Source: Pseudomonas aestuarii
GTDB lineage: Bacteria; Pseudomonadota; Gammaproteobacteria; Pseudomonadales; Pseudomonadaceae
Direction of reading: 5' to 3'
Assembly: GCF_027988105.1 (NCBI RefSeq)
Contig: NZ_JAQJZJ010000012.1
Coordinates: 105,423-169,422, forward strand
Length of the DNA: 64,000 nt
Of the stretch, positions 26,014 to 34,799 are shown in pieces. The translations under genes were made by a program, and so were the position numbers. Below the pieces are notes generated by a model that was not told where the DNA came from, made no database searches, and worked only from the letters and a program-made list of their open reading frames with translations. The number at the start of each line of letters is the position of its first letter. The first letter of the stretch is position 1.

Positions 26014-27165
26014 ATGCCCCTGCCTTCCTTCAAAGAGCAATTCGCCGCGCTGATCGCCGCGCCTTCGGTGAGCTGCACCCAGGCGCATTGGGATCAGACC
26101 AATCGGCCGGTGATCGAGTTGCTCTCGAGCTGGCTCGGCGACCTCGGTTTCGCCTGCGAGGTGCAGCAAGTCTCTCCCGGTAAATTCAACCTGCTCGCCA
26201 GTTACGGCAGCGGTCCTGGCGGCCTGGTGCTGGCCGGGCACAGCGACACCGTGCCCTTCGATGCAGCCTTGTGGCAGAGCGATCCGCTCAAGCTGACCGA
26301 GGTCGATGGCCGCTGGGTCGGCCTGGGCAGTTGCGACATGAAGGGCTTCTTCGCGCTGGTCATCGAGGCGCTGCAGCCCTTGCTGGCGCAGCGCTTCCAG
26401 CAGCCGCTGCTGATTCTCGCCACCTGCGACGAGGAAAGCTCGATGTCCGGCGCCCGTGCCCTGGCCGAGGCGGGGCGGCCGCTGGGGCGCGCCGCAGTGA
26501 TCGGCGAGCCGACCGGACTGAAGCCGATCCGCCTGCACAAGGGCATCATGATGGAGCGCATCGACATCCTCGGACAGAGCGGTCATTCCTCCGATCCGAG
26601 CCTCGGCCACAGCGCGCTGGAGGCGATGCAGGACGTGATGAGCGAACTGCGCGGCCTGCGCGGCCAATGGCAGCGCGAATTCAACAACCCGCAATTCAGC
26701 GTACCGCAGCCAACCCTGAACCTCGGCTGCATCCACGGTGGCGATAATCCCAACCGCATCTGTGGCCAGTGCTCGCTGGAGTTCGACCTGCGCCCACTGC
26801 CGGGCATGCAGCCGGAACAGCTGCGTGCGACGATCCGGCAGAAGCTGCAGCCACTGGCCGAGCGGCATCAGGTCAAGATCGACTTTGCCCCGCTGTTTCC
26901 CAGCGTGCCGCCCTTCGAGCAGCTTGCCGATTGCGAACTGGTGCGCCTGGCCGAGCGCCTGACCGGGCACAGCGCGGCTTCGGTGGCGTTTGCCACCGAA
27001 GCGCCTTATCTTCAGCAGCTTGGCTGCGAGACCCTGGTGCTCGGCCCGGGCGATATCGACTGTGCCCATCAGCCGGGTGAGTACCTGGAAATGTCACGTC
27101 TCGAACCGACCGTGCGTCTGTTACGTGAACTGATTCAACACTACTGCCTGAGTCCGGCCCCATGA
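26014..27165 (+). CDS. argE: Acetylornithine deacetylase
   Basis: A 383-residue M20 family amidohydrolase that releases acetate from N-acetylornithine in arginine synthesis. Metal site residues are visible: AGHSDTVPF (H76, D78), GSCDMKGFFAL (D108) and TCDEESSMSG (catalytic/ligand Glu pair). The dimerisation lid spans about residues 180-290. GGAG precedes the ATG. It is followed by argA on the same strand, an arginine-biosynthesis pairing kept in Pseudomonas. Confidence 0.95.
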   Translation: MPLPSFKEQFAALIAAPSVSCTQAHWDQTNRPVIELLSSWLGDLGFACEVQQVSPGKFNLLASYGSGPGGLVLAGHSDTVPFDAALWQSDPLKLTEVDGRWVGLGSCDMKGFFALVIEALQPLLAQRFQQPLLILATCDEESSMSGARALAEAGRPLGRAAVIGEPTGLKPIRLHKGIMMERIDILGQSGHSSDPSLGHSALEAMQDVMSELRGLRGQWQREFNNPQFSVPQPTLNLGCIHGGDNPNRICGQCSLEFDLRPLPGMQPEQLRATIRQKLQPLAERHQVKIDFAPLFPSVPPFEQLADCELVRLAERLTGHSAASVAFATEAPYLQQLGCETLVLGPGDIDCAHQPGEYLEMSRLEPTVRLLRELIQHYCLSPAP

Positions 27166-27311
27166 GCCTGCATGTGGCCCTTGCCAACCGGAGGAGAGAG
27201 CGCGTGATACCCCAACTGCGACGATAAAGCGGATAACGATGGCTGCTTCGTCTGGCGCGTTGCCGCGCTTTATTCATGCGTTCCGTTCACGACTCACAGG
27301 TTCTCTCTGCA

Positions 27312-28610
27312 ATGCACGACTACGTTAATTGGCTGCGCCACGCTTCGCCCTATATCAATGCCCACCGCGACTGCACCTTCGTCGTGATGCTGCCGGGCGA
27401 GGGCGTCGCCCACCCGAATTTCGGCAATATCGTCCACGATCTGGTGCTGCTGCACAGCCTCGGCGTGCGCCTGGTGCTGGTGCACGGCTCGCGCTCGCAG
27501 ATCGAGGCGCGCTTGGCCGCCCGCGGCATCACCCCGCACTTCCACCGTGATCTGCGCGTGACCGACGGGGCGACCCTGGAGTGCGTGATCGATGCGGTCG
27601 GCCAGTTGCGCATCGCCATTGAGGCGCGCCTGTCGATGGACATGGCCGCCTCGCCGATGCAGGGCGCGCGCCTGCGCGTGGCCAGCGGCAACTTCGTCAC
27701 CGCGCGGCCGATCGGCGTGGTCGACGGCATCGACTATCACCACACCGGCGAAGTCCGCCGGGTCGATCGCAAGGGTATCGGCCGTCTGCTCGACGAGCGC
27801 AGCATCGTGCTGCTGTCGTCGCTGGGCTATTCGCCGACCGGGGAAATCTTCAACCTGGCCTGCGAAGACGTGGCCACCCGTGCCGCCATCGACCTGGGCG
27901 CCGACAAGCTGCTGCTGTTCAGTGCCGAGCGCGGTCTGCTCGACGAAGAGGGCAAGCTGGTGCGCGAACTGCACCCGCAGCAGGTGCCGCTCTACCTGGC
28001 GCGCCTGGGCAACAGCTACCAGGGCGAGTTGCTCGATGCCGCGGCTCAGGCCTGCCGCGCCGGGGTCAAACGCGCGCATCTGGTCAGCTATGTGGAGGAC
28101 GGTTCGCTGCTGACCGAGCTGTTCACCCGCGATGGTGGCGGCACCCTGGTCGATCAGGAGCAGTTCGAGTCATTGCGCGAGGCGAATATCGGCGATGTTG
28201 GCGGCCTGATCGAGTTGATCAGCCCGCTGGAAGAGCAGGGCATCCTGGTGCGCCGTTCGCGCGAGGTGCTGGAGCGCGAGATCGAGCAGTTCAGTATCGT
28301 CGAGCGCGACGGCCTGATCATCGCCTGCGCCGCGCTGTACCAGGTCGACGACTCGGACTACGGCGAGCTGGCTTGCCTGGCCGTCAACCCGGACTATCGC
28401 CATGGCGGTCGCGGCGACGAACTGCTCGAACGCATCGAGGCCCGCGCCCGCGCCCAGGGCCTCAAGCACCTGTTCGTGCTCACCACCCGCACCGCCCACT
28501 GGTTCCGCGAGCGCGGCTTCGTGCCCAGCAGCGTCGACCGCCTGCCGGCGGCGCGCGCCACGCTGTACAACTTCCAGCGCAACTCCAAGGTGTTCGAGAA
28601 GGCGTTGTAA
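27312..28610 (+). CDS. argA: Amino-acid N-acetyltransferase (N-acetylglutamate synthase)
   Basis: A 432-residue enzyme for the first step of arginine synthesis, acetylating glutamate. An N-terminal amino-acid-kinase-like domain (about residues 1-290) carries FGNIVHDLVLLHSLGVRLVLVHG, the arginine-sensing fold, and a C-terminal GNAT domain has LACLAVNPDYRHGGRGDELLERIE. The ATG at 27312 is chosen because it gives the standard 432-residue length; an extension to 27276 is unlikely. Feedback inhibition by arginine is a family property. Confidence 0.96.
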   Translation: MHDYVNWLRHASPYINAHRDCTFVVMLPGEGVAHPNFGNIVHDLVLLHSLGVRLVLVHGSRSQIEARLAARGITPHFHRDLRVTDGATLECVIDAVGQLRIAIEARLSMDMAASPMQGARLRVASGNFVTARPIGVVDGIDYHHTGEVRRVDRKGIGRLLDERSIVLLSSLGYSPTGEIFNLACEDVATRAAIDLGADKLLLFSAERGLLDEEGKLVRELHPQQVPLYLARLGNSYQGELLDAAAQACRAGVKRAHLVSYVEDGSLLTELFTRDGGGTLVDQEQFESLREANIGDVGGLIELISPLEEQGILVRRSREVLEREIEQFSIVERDGLIIACAALYQVDDSDYGELACLAVNPDYRHGGRGDELLERIEARARAQGLKHLFVLTTRTAHWFRERGFVPSSVDRLPAARATLYNFQRNSKVFEKAL

Positions 28611-28755
28611 CCCGCCGCCGAATGCGTCGCAGGCCGTCTGCCGGGGTGCCGTGTCGCCGCTCAAACGGCGCCATTGGCTGCAGTGGGCGGTGCCGGTGGC
28701 TAGTCGGGCGAATCGGCACAGGGGCGTTGCTGTTGCCTGGTTGTCACCGGGTGGT

Positions 28756-28959
28756 TCAGGCGCTCTTCTGCTGGCGCAGCAGTTGTTCATGGCCATCGTC
28801 CCAGCCTGCCTCCCAGGCGGCGGCAAGCACTTCGGCGCGGTGGCCGTGACGGGTCTTGGGTTGGCCGGTGAGGCCCGCCATGTAGCCTTGCTGGTAGGCC
28901 TTGTTCAGGCTTTCCAGGCTCCAGTGACGGTCATCCTTGGGCTGGACGTCGGACTCCAT
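28756..28959 (-). CDS. Rmf/CrpP-fold small protein
   Basis: A 67-residue basic/helical protein whose pattern A-x-x-x-GY-x-AG-x-x-G...AW-x-x-GW-x-x-G (visible as LNKAYQQGYMAGLTGQPK and AAAWEAGWDDGHEQL) matches ribosome modulation factor and the related CrpP proteins. Rmf dimerises 70S ribosomes in stationary phase; whether this one binds ribosomes is inference. The ATG at 28959 is preferred because the family starts there; a longer extension to 29031 is Gly/Arg rich without a ribosome binding site. It lies directly downstream of gshA. Confidence 0.75.
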   Translation of the reverse strand: MESDVQPKDDRHWSLESLNKAYQQGYMAGLTGQPKTRHGHRAEVLAAAWEAGWDDGHEQLLRQQKSA

Positions 28960-29069
28960 GGGCACGGCTCGTGTTGATCGCTCTGTGCCCATGCTAGCTG
29001 CGCCCGGCTTGCCTGGCTGGGCGCCGGTCACAGCTTTGGCAGCATTAGCTGCTTTTGTGACCGGCTCGA

Positions 29070-30650
29070 CTAATTTCCCGGGGCCAGGATGCTCGCCTGG
29101 TAGGCCGCGGCAAAGCTGTCGAAATCGCCTTCTTCCTGAGCTTCCAGCTCCGCCTGCTCACGCAGTGAACGCATGCTGGCGGATTCGAAGGCGGCCTGCT
29201 GCTCCGCGCTTAACGGCTGGTCGCGGAAGTAGTCGGCATGCTGCTTGCTCTGGCGCAGGGCGAACTGGCTGAAGCTCTCGCCCTGCTGCAGGGCCGCGAG
29301 CACCTGGGCCGAAGGCGTCAGGCCGGCGTCGTCGACCTTGCCGCGCTGGGCCTGCAAGGCCTGGCTGTATGCGTCGTCGTCATGGCTCTGGTCGAGCAGT
29401 GTGGCGGATTGCTGGATGCTGTCGAGCAGCTCGTGGGCCCAGGTCTGCAGCGCCACGGGTTTGCCCCGCAGCTGCAGGTGCAGGCCGGGGCGGCGGCCGT
29501 CCTTGACCACTTTGAGGAAGTTGTCGGTGCAGGCGTGGCATTCGTCGCCGCCCAGTGGCGGGCTTTCCTGCAGGGCACAGAACAGCAGGAAGGCGTCGAG
29601 GAAGCGCGCCTCGACCAGGTCGATGCCCAGCGGCAGGAAGGGGTTGATATCCAGGCAGCGCACTTCGATGTACTGCACGCCACGGGCCATCAGTGCCTGG
29701 ATCGGGCGTTCACCGCTGTGGGCCACGCGTTTCGGGCGGATGTTCGAGTAATACTCGTTCTCGATCTGCAGGATGTTGGTATTGAGTTGCAGCCATTCAC
29801 CGTCCTTTTTGCTGCCGATCTCGACATAGGGCAGGTAGGGCGTGGCGACCGCCTGGCGAAGGCTGTCGGTGTAGCTGGTCAGGTCGTTGTAGCAGGGGGT
29901 GAGGCCGGCCTGGGCGCTGCTCTGATAACCCAGGTCGCTCATGCGCAAGCTGGTGGCGTAGGGCAGGTACAGGGTCTCGTCATTGAGCTGCTGCAGGTTG
30001 TGCGGCTGGCCATGCAAAAAGCCCGCATCCAGGGCGGGCGAGGCGCCGAACAGGTACATCAGCAGCCAGCTGTAGCGGCGAAAATTGCGGATCAGGGCGA
30101 TGTAGCGTGCCGACTGATAGTCGCGGGCGTTGCGCGTATTGCCCTCGGCCTGTTGCAGCAGTGGCCACAGGCTGTCCGGCAGGGAGAAGTTGTAGTGAAT
30201 GCCGGCGATGCACTGCATGCTCTTGCCGTAACGCAGCGCCAGGCCCTTGCGATAGACGTACTTGAGCTGGCCGATATGCGAGCGGCCGTACTCGGCGATC
30301 GGAATCGTCTGCTCGTCCGGAAGGGGGCAGGGCATCGACGGGCTCCACAGGTATTCGCCGTCGAGCTTGCTGTAGACGAAGCGATGGATCTGTTCGAGAT
30401 CGGCCAGGGTGGTGGCCGGGTCGGGCTCGGCCGGGGTGATGAACTCCAGCAGGGCCTCGGAATAGTCCGTGGTGATCAGCGGGTGCGTCAGCGCCGAGCC
30501 CAGCGCCAGCGGGTGAGGGGTCAGGGCCAGCTGGCCATCGCCATCGACGCGCAGGCATTCGCGCTCTATGCCGTGCAAGCACTGGGCAAGCAGGGGGAGA
30601 TTGGCGCGCTCGCCGAGCAGGGCCAGGCGGCGGGAGAACAGGTCGCTCAA
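29070..30650 (-). CDS. gshA: Glutamate-cysteine ligase
   Basis: A 526-residue proteobacterial-type (family 1) ligase that joins glutamate and cysteine with ATP, the first step of glutathione synthesis. Diagnostic segments include HGIERECLRVDGDGQLALTPHP, ITTDYSEALLEFITP and the central IQALMARGVQYIEVRCLDINPF. The start is TTG at 30650 with AAGGA eight bases upstream, a start also seen in related species to my memory. It lies between the Rmf-like gene and the thioesterase, same strand. Confidence 0.97.
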   Translation of the reverse strand: MSDLFSRRLALLGERANLPLLAQCLHGIERECLRVDGDGQLALTPHPLALGSALTHPLITTDYSEALLEFITPAEPDPATTLADLEQIHRFVYSKLDGEYLWSPSMPCPLPDEQTIPIAEYGRSHIGQLKYVYRKGLALRYGKSMQCIAGIHYNFSLPDSLWPLLQQAEGNTRNARDYQSARYIALIRNFRRYSWLLMYLFGASPALDAGFLHGQPHNLQQLNDETLYLPYATSLRMSDLGYQSSAQAGLTPCYNDLTSYTDSLRQAVATPYLPYVEIGSKKDGEWLQLNTNILQIENEYYSNIRPKRVAHSGERPIQALMARGVQYIEVRCLDINPFLPLGIDLVEARFLDAFLLFCALQESPPLGGDECHACTDNFLKVVKDGRRPGLHLQLRGKPVALQTWAHELLDSIQQSATLLDQSHDDDAYSQALQAQRGKVDDAGLTPSAQVLAALQQGESFSQFALRQSKQHADYFRDQPLSAEQQAAFESASMRSLREQAELEAQEEGDFDSFAAAYQASILAPGN

Positions 30651-30853
30651 AATTGTATTCCTTCACGCGTCGGTCGCCCCAATATGGGGGTGAGTAGCGC
30701 GCTCTACAAGGGGGCGGATGACCGACGTTGTTCGCCTGGTCGGGCCTGCCGCCGCAGAGCGCTCGCGGGACCTGATCTGGTCTTCGCGACGCGCGTGTGC
30801 GGCAGCCTGCCGGCTGAATGGTGCCAGTTATAACCCAGCTTGAGTCACTCCAG

Positions 30854-31243
30854 TTACACGCAGGCGAAGGTGGCTTGTGCCTTGGCGACCAGCTTGTCGC
30901 CCTGATGCACTTCGGCTTCGATCACCTGGGTGCGCTGGCCGCTGTGCAGCAGCCAGGCCCGGCAGAGCAGATCGCCCTCGCTGACCGGGCGGATGTAGTT
31001 GACCTTGCACTCCAGGGTGACGCTGCTCGGCGTGCCATCGGTCAGGCTGTGGCTGGCCTGGCCCATGGCGCTGTCGATCAGCGAGAACAGCGCGCCGCCG
31101 TGCAGCTTGCCATGCAGGTTGCGCAGGCCGTCGTGCATGCTCAGCCGCAACACGGCTTCGCCAGCGGTGGCCGAGACGATTTCCAGGCCGAGCAGGCGAC
31201 CGAAGGCGCTGCTCGTGCCGATTTCTTCCACCGTCACGTGCAC
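30854..31243 (-). CDS. PaaI-type hotdog thioesterase
   Basis: A 129-residue single hotdog-fold protein. The central helix and catalytic region read LHGKLHGGALFSLIDSAMG, with the HGG and D of the PaaI family, and the second strand block is CKVNYIRPVSEGDLLC. It should hydrolyse acyl- or aryl-CoA esters. It starts at a GTG only 3 bp after the tex stop, with the ribosome binding site GAGGAAG inside the end of tex, so it is coupled to tex. Confidence 0.9.
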   Translation of the reverse strand: MHVTVEEIGTSSAFGRLLGLEIVSATAGEAVLRLSMHDGLRNLHGKLHGGALFSLIDSAMGQASHSLTDGTPSSVTLECKVNYIRPVSEGDLLCRAWLLHSGQRTQVIEAEVHQGDKLVAKAQATFACV

Positions 31244-31246
31244 GGC

Positions 31247-33574
31247 TTACTTCCTCAGCTGCTTGGCATTGGCGAACAGCGCGGCCATGGCGGCGTTGCT
31301 GGCCGGCTGCGGCTCGGCGCGCGGGGTGCTGGCCGACGGACGAGAGCTGCTGTCGCGCTTGCCGCCGCCACGTTGCCCGCCACGCGGGCCTTCGATTTTT
31401 TCGCCCGGGGTGTCACCCATGCGCATCGACAGGGCGATGCGGTTACGCGGGATGTCCACCTCCATCACCTTGACCTTGACCACGTCGCCGGCCTTGACCG
31501 CCTCATGCGGGTCCTTGATGAACTTCTCCGACAGCGCCGAGATGTGCACCAGGCCGTCCTGGTGTACGCCGATGTCGACGAAGGCGCCGAAGTTGGTGAC
31601 GTTGGTCACCACGCCTTCGAGGATCATCCCCAGTTCGAGGTCCTTGAGGGTTTCGACGCCGTCCTGGAACTCGGCGGTCTTGAATTCGGGGCGCGGATCA
31701 CGGCCGGGTTTTTCCAGTTCTTGCAGGATGTCGCCGACGGTCACCAGGCCGAAGCTTTCGTCGGTGAATTTTTTCGGGTCGAGGCGCTTGATGAAGCTCG
31801 CGTCGCCGACCAGCGAGCGGATATCGCGCCCGGTATCGGCGGCGATGCGCTGCACCAGCGGGTAGGTTTCCGGGTGTACCGCCGAGGCGTCCAGCGGGTT
31901 GTCGCCGTTCATCACGCGGAGGAAGCCGGCGGCCTGCTCGAAGGTCTTCTCGCCCAGGCGCGACACCTTTTTCAGCGCGTCGCGGGTCTTGAACGCGCCG
32001 TTGGCGTCGCGGTGCGCGACTATGTTCTGCGCCAGGGTCGCATTCAGTCCGGAGATCCGCGCCAGCAGGGCGACCGAGGCGGTGTTGACGTCGACGCCGA
32101 CGGCGTTCACGCAGTCCTCCACCACCGCGTCCAGGCTGCGCGCCAGCTTGAGCTGGGACACGTCGTGCTGGTACTGGCCGACGCCGATGGATTTCGGGTC
32201 GATCTTCACCAGTTCGGCCAGCGGGTCCTGCAGGCGGCGGGCGATGGACACGGCGCCACGGATCGACACGTCGAGGTCGGGGAATTCCTTGGCCGCCAGT
32301 TCCGAGGCCGAATACACCGAGGCGCCGGCTTCGCTGACCATGACCTTGGTCATCTTCAGGCCCGGGTATTTCTTGATCAGCTCGGCGGCCAGCTTGTCGC
32401 TCTCGCGGCTGGCGGTGCCGTTGCCGATGGCGATCAGGTCGACCGAGTGCTTGGCGCACAGCGCGGCGAGCACGGCGATGGTCTGGTCCCACTGGTTCTT
32501 CGGTACATGCGGGTAGACGGTGGCGGTGTCGAGCAGCTTGCCGGTGGCGTCGACCACCGCCACCTTGCAACCGGTGCGCAGGCCCGGGTCGAGGCCCAGG
32601 GTGGCGCGCGGGCCGGCCGGGGCGGCGAGCAGCAGGTCATGCATGTTGCGGGCGAACACCGAGATCGCCTCGTCTTCCGCGCCTTCGCGCAGTTCGCCGA
32701 GCAGGTCGGTTTCCAGGTGGGTATAGAGCTTGACCTTCCAGGTCCAGCGCACCACTTCACCCAGCCATTTGTCGGCGGCGCGGCCCTGATTGCTGATGCC
32801 GAAACGCTCGGCGACCATGCCTTCGCACGGGTGCAGGGTGCCGGGCAGTTCTTCGCCGACCTTCAGGCTGGCGCTGAGGAAGCCCTCGTTACGCCCGCGG
32901 AAAATTGCCAGGGCACGGTGCGAGGGAGCGTTTTTCAGCTTCTCGTCGTGCTCGAAGTAGTCGCGGAACTTGGCGCCGTCCTGCTCCTTGCCGGCAATCA
33001 GCCGGGCACTGAGGGTCGCGTTGTCCTTGAGGAAGCTGCGCAGGTTGGTCAGCAGGGTGGCGTCTTCGGCGAAACGTTCCATGAGGATGTACTTGGCGCC
33101 TTCGAGCACCGCCTTGATGTCGGCGTAGCCTTTTTCGGCGTCGACGAAGCGCGCCGCTTCGCTTTCCGGGGTCAGGTTCGGGTCGTTGAACAGTGCGTCG
33201 GCCAGTTCGCCGAGGCCGGCTTCCAGGGCGATCTGGCCCTTGGTGCGACGCTTCTGCTTGTACGGCAGGTAGAGGTCCTCGAGGCGCGTCTTGGTCTCGG
33301 CCAGGTTGATTTCGCGGGTCAGTTCCGGGGTCAGCTTGCCCTGTTCCTCGATGCTGGCGAGGATGCTGGCGCGCCGGTCGTCCAGTTCGCGCAGGTAGCG
33401 CAGGCGCTCTTCCAGGTTGCGCAGTTGGGTGTCATCCAGGCTGCCGGTGACTTCTTTGCGGTAGCGGGCGATGAACGGCACGGTGGAGCCTTCATCGAGC
33501 AGCGCTACGGCGGCGGCAACCTGTTGCGGGCGCACGCCCAGTTCTTCGGCGATGCGGTTGTTGATGCTGAGCAT
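31247..33574 (-). CDS. tex: Tex family RNA-binding transcription accessory protein
   Basis: A 775-residue nucleic-acid binding protein. Domains in order: helical N-terminus, YqgF-like RNase H fold (ILGLDPGLRTG-like: TLGLDPGLRTGCKVAVVD), helix-hairpin-helix tandem (NTASVALLARISGLNATLAQNIV) and a C-terminal S1 domain (about 650-720: GMILEGVVTNVTNFGAFVDIGVHQDGLVH). A basic Gly/Arg/Ser tail follows. The start at 33574 is the family start; an upstream in-frame ATG adds five residues. Essential-like stability and stress roles are known for the family. Confidence 0.96.
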   Translation of the reverse strand: MLSINNRIAEELGVRPQQVAAAVALLDEGSTVPFIARYRKEVTGSLDDTQLRNLEERLRYLRELDDRRASILASIEEQGKLTPELTREINLAETKTRLEDLYLPYKQKRRTKGQIALEAGLGELADALFNDPNLTPESEAARFVDAEKGYADIKAVLEGAKYILMERFAEDATLLTNLRSFLKDNATLSARLIAGKEQDGAKFRDYFEHDEKLKNAPSHRALAIFRGRNEGFLSASLKVGEELPGTLHPCEGMVAERFGISNQGRAADKWLGEVVRWTWKVKLYTHLETDLLGELREGAEDEAISVFARNMHDLLLAAPAGPRATLGLDPGLRTGCKVAVVDATGKLLDTATVYPHVPKNQWDQTIAVLAALCAKHSVDLIAIGNGTASRESDKLAAELIKKYPGLKMTKVMVSEAGASVYSASELAAKEFPDLDVSIRGAVSIARRLQDPLAELVKIDPKSIGVGQYQHDVSQLKLARSLDAVVEDCVNAVGVDVNTASVALLARISGLNATLAQNIVAHRDANGAFKTRDALKKVSRLGEKTFEQAAGFLRVMNGDNPLDASAVHPETYPLVQRIAADTGRDIRSLVGDASFIKRLDPKKFTDESFGLVTVGDILQELEKPGRDPRPEFKTAEFQDGVETLKDLELGMILEGVVTNVTNFGAFVDIGVHQDGLVHISALSEKFIKDPHEAVKAGDVVKVKVMEVDIPRNRIALSMRMGDTPGEKIEGPRGGQRGGGKRDSSSRPSASTPRAEPQPASNAAMAALFANAKQLRK

Positions 33575-33953
33575 ATGAAAGCTACCCACACTGAGAGGCT
33601 GTGAAAAAACGCTCGCCTACTGCGGCCGTCTCCGGGCACCGCGGCTGACGTTGCGCGACGGCGTTGGATATTTTCACAACCGCTGAAACGAAAAACCGGC
33701 CTCGCAACTCACGGGCCAGACGATAGAGCGGCGCATTATAACCATGAGCTGCCGGATGAATGGGGGCGCAGGGCATTGCTCGGGCGCAAGCGGATCCGGG
33801 TCGCACCACGGCCGATTAGCGGTCTTGCGGCCCGCGAGGAAAAATCTGCTAACAATGGCTGCCCCCGGTGATCGCGGTGGCTGAGCCATAATGCCGGCAT
33901 TGGAAGCTGTTTACGCCCGACGGGCGCTACAGGTTCTCGGTCAAGGAGCTTCT
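33575..33953. promoter_or_regulatory. Divergent region tex / amgR with an inverted repeat
   Basis: This 379-bp region holds the promoters of tex (leftward) and amgR (rightward). Its tex-proximal half is occupied by a repeat with GGYTGTGAAAA-type ends (33598-33681). AAGGAG at 33943-33948 is the amgR ribosome binding site. No clear -35/-10 elements were assigned. Confidence 0.45.
33598..33681. repeat. Inverted-repeat unit upstream of tex
   Basis: Imperfect arms GGCTGTGAAAA (33598-33608) and TTTTCACAACC (33671-33681), 10 of 11 bases matching, flank a GC-rich interior. The ends resemble the TTGAAAAA-ended elements elsewhere in the window, but the interior differs. Confidence 0.5.
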
Positions 33954-34688
33954 ATGAGCAGCACTGCACTTCCGCTTGAAGGCGAGAAAATTCTGGTTGT
34001 CGATGACGATGCCCGCTTGCGGCGCCTGCTCGAGCGCTTCTTCGAGGAGCAGGGCTACCGCGTGCGTGCGGTGGAAAACGTCGAGCAGATGGATCGCCTG
34101 CTGGCGCGTGAACTGTTCCATCTGGTCGTGCTCGACCTGATGCTGCCGGGCGAGGACGGCTTGTCGGCCTGCCGCCGCCTGCGGGCTGCGAACAATCAGG
34201 TGCCGATCATCATGCTCACCGCCAAGGGTGACGAAGCCAGCCGCATCCAGGGCCTGGAACTGGGCGCCGACGACTACCTGGCCAAACCGTTCAACCCGCG
34301 CGAACTGCTGGCGCGGATCAAGGCCGTGTTGCGCCGCCAGGCGCCGGTGGTGCCGGGGGCACCGGGCGCCGAGGACGAGAGCGTCAGCTTCGGCGAGTAC
34401 GAGCTGTCACTGGCCACCCGCGAGCTGAAGAAGGGCGACGTGGTGCACATGCTCACCACCGGCGAGTTCGCGGTGCTCAAGGCCCTGGTCCAGCACGCCC
34501 GCGAACCGCTGACCCGCGACAAGCTGATGAACCTGGCGCGCGGGCGCGAGTGGGATGCCCTGGAGCGCTCCATCGACGTGCAGATCTCGCGCCTGCGCCG
34601 GCTGATCGAGCCGGATCCGTCCAAGCCGCGCTATATCCAGACGGTCTGGGGGGTGGGTTACGTGTTCGTGCCGGATGGCAATAAATGA
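33954..34688 (+). CDS. amgR: OmpR-family response regulator AmgR
   Basis: A 244-residue regulator. Receiver domain with acidic pocket VVDDDAR (residues 16-20), phosphoacceptor D61 in VVLDLMLPGEDG and the conserved Lys in LAKPF; C-terminal winged helix ending SRLRRLIEPDPSKPRYIQTVWGVGYVF. The sequence and neighbours (tex upstream, paired kinase downstream, rimK nearby) fit AmgR, which in P. aeruginosa controls the envelope-stress response to aminoglycoside-induced misfolding. AAGGAG precedes the ATG. OmpR is the fallback name. Confidence 0.93.
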   Translation: MSSTALPLEGEKILVVDDDARLRRLLERFFEEQGYRVRAVENVEQMDRLLARELFHLVVLDLMLPGEDGLSACRRLRAANNQVPIIMLTAKGDEASRIQGLELGADDYLAKPFNPRELLARIKAVLRRQAPVVPGAPGAEDESVSFGEYELSLATRELKKGDVVHMLTTGEFAVLKALVQHAREPLTRDKLMNLARGREWDALERSIDVQISRLRRLIEPDPSKPRYIQTVWGVGYVFVPDGNK

Positions 34689-34719
34689 CCTCGGCACAAT
34701 GATCCATCGTCGAAGCGGG

Positions 34720-34769
34720 CCCTGCCCGCGATCTGCAGTCCAATCGCGGGCAGGGGACAAGGTGTCCCC
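34720..34769 (+). promoter_or_regulatory. Two overlapping hairpins between amgR and amgS
   Basis: A perfect 13-bp inverted repeat (34720-34732 with 34743-34755; arm CCCTGCCCGCGAT) is followed by a perfect 7-bp one (GGGGACA 34753-34759, TGTCCCC 34763-34769). They share three bases, so the two stems compete. They sit in the 111-bp gap between regulator and kinase and could tune the ratio of the two, or be a REP-like insertion. Confidence 0.65.
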
Positions 34770-34799
34770 CACCGCTGCTACAAACTCCAGTAAGTGCCT

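Noticed and set aside
30818..33604. 928-codon open frame opposite tex and the thioesterase
   Set aside because: Antisense to well-supported genes; no domain seen.
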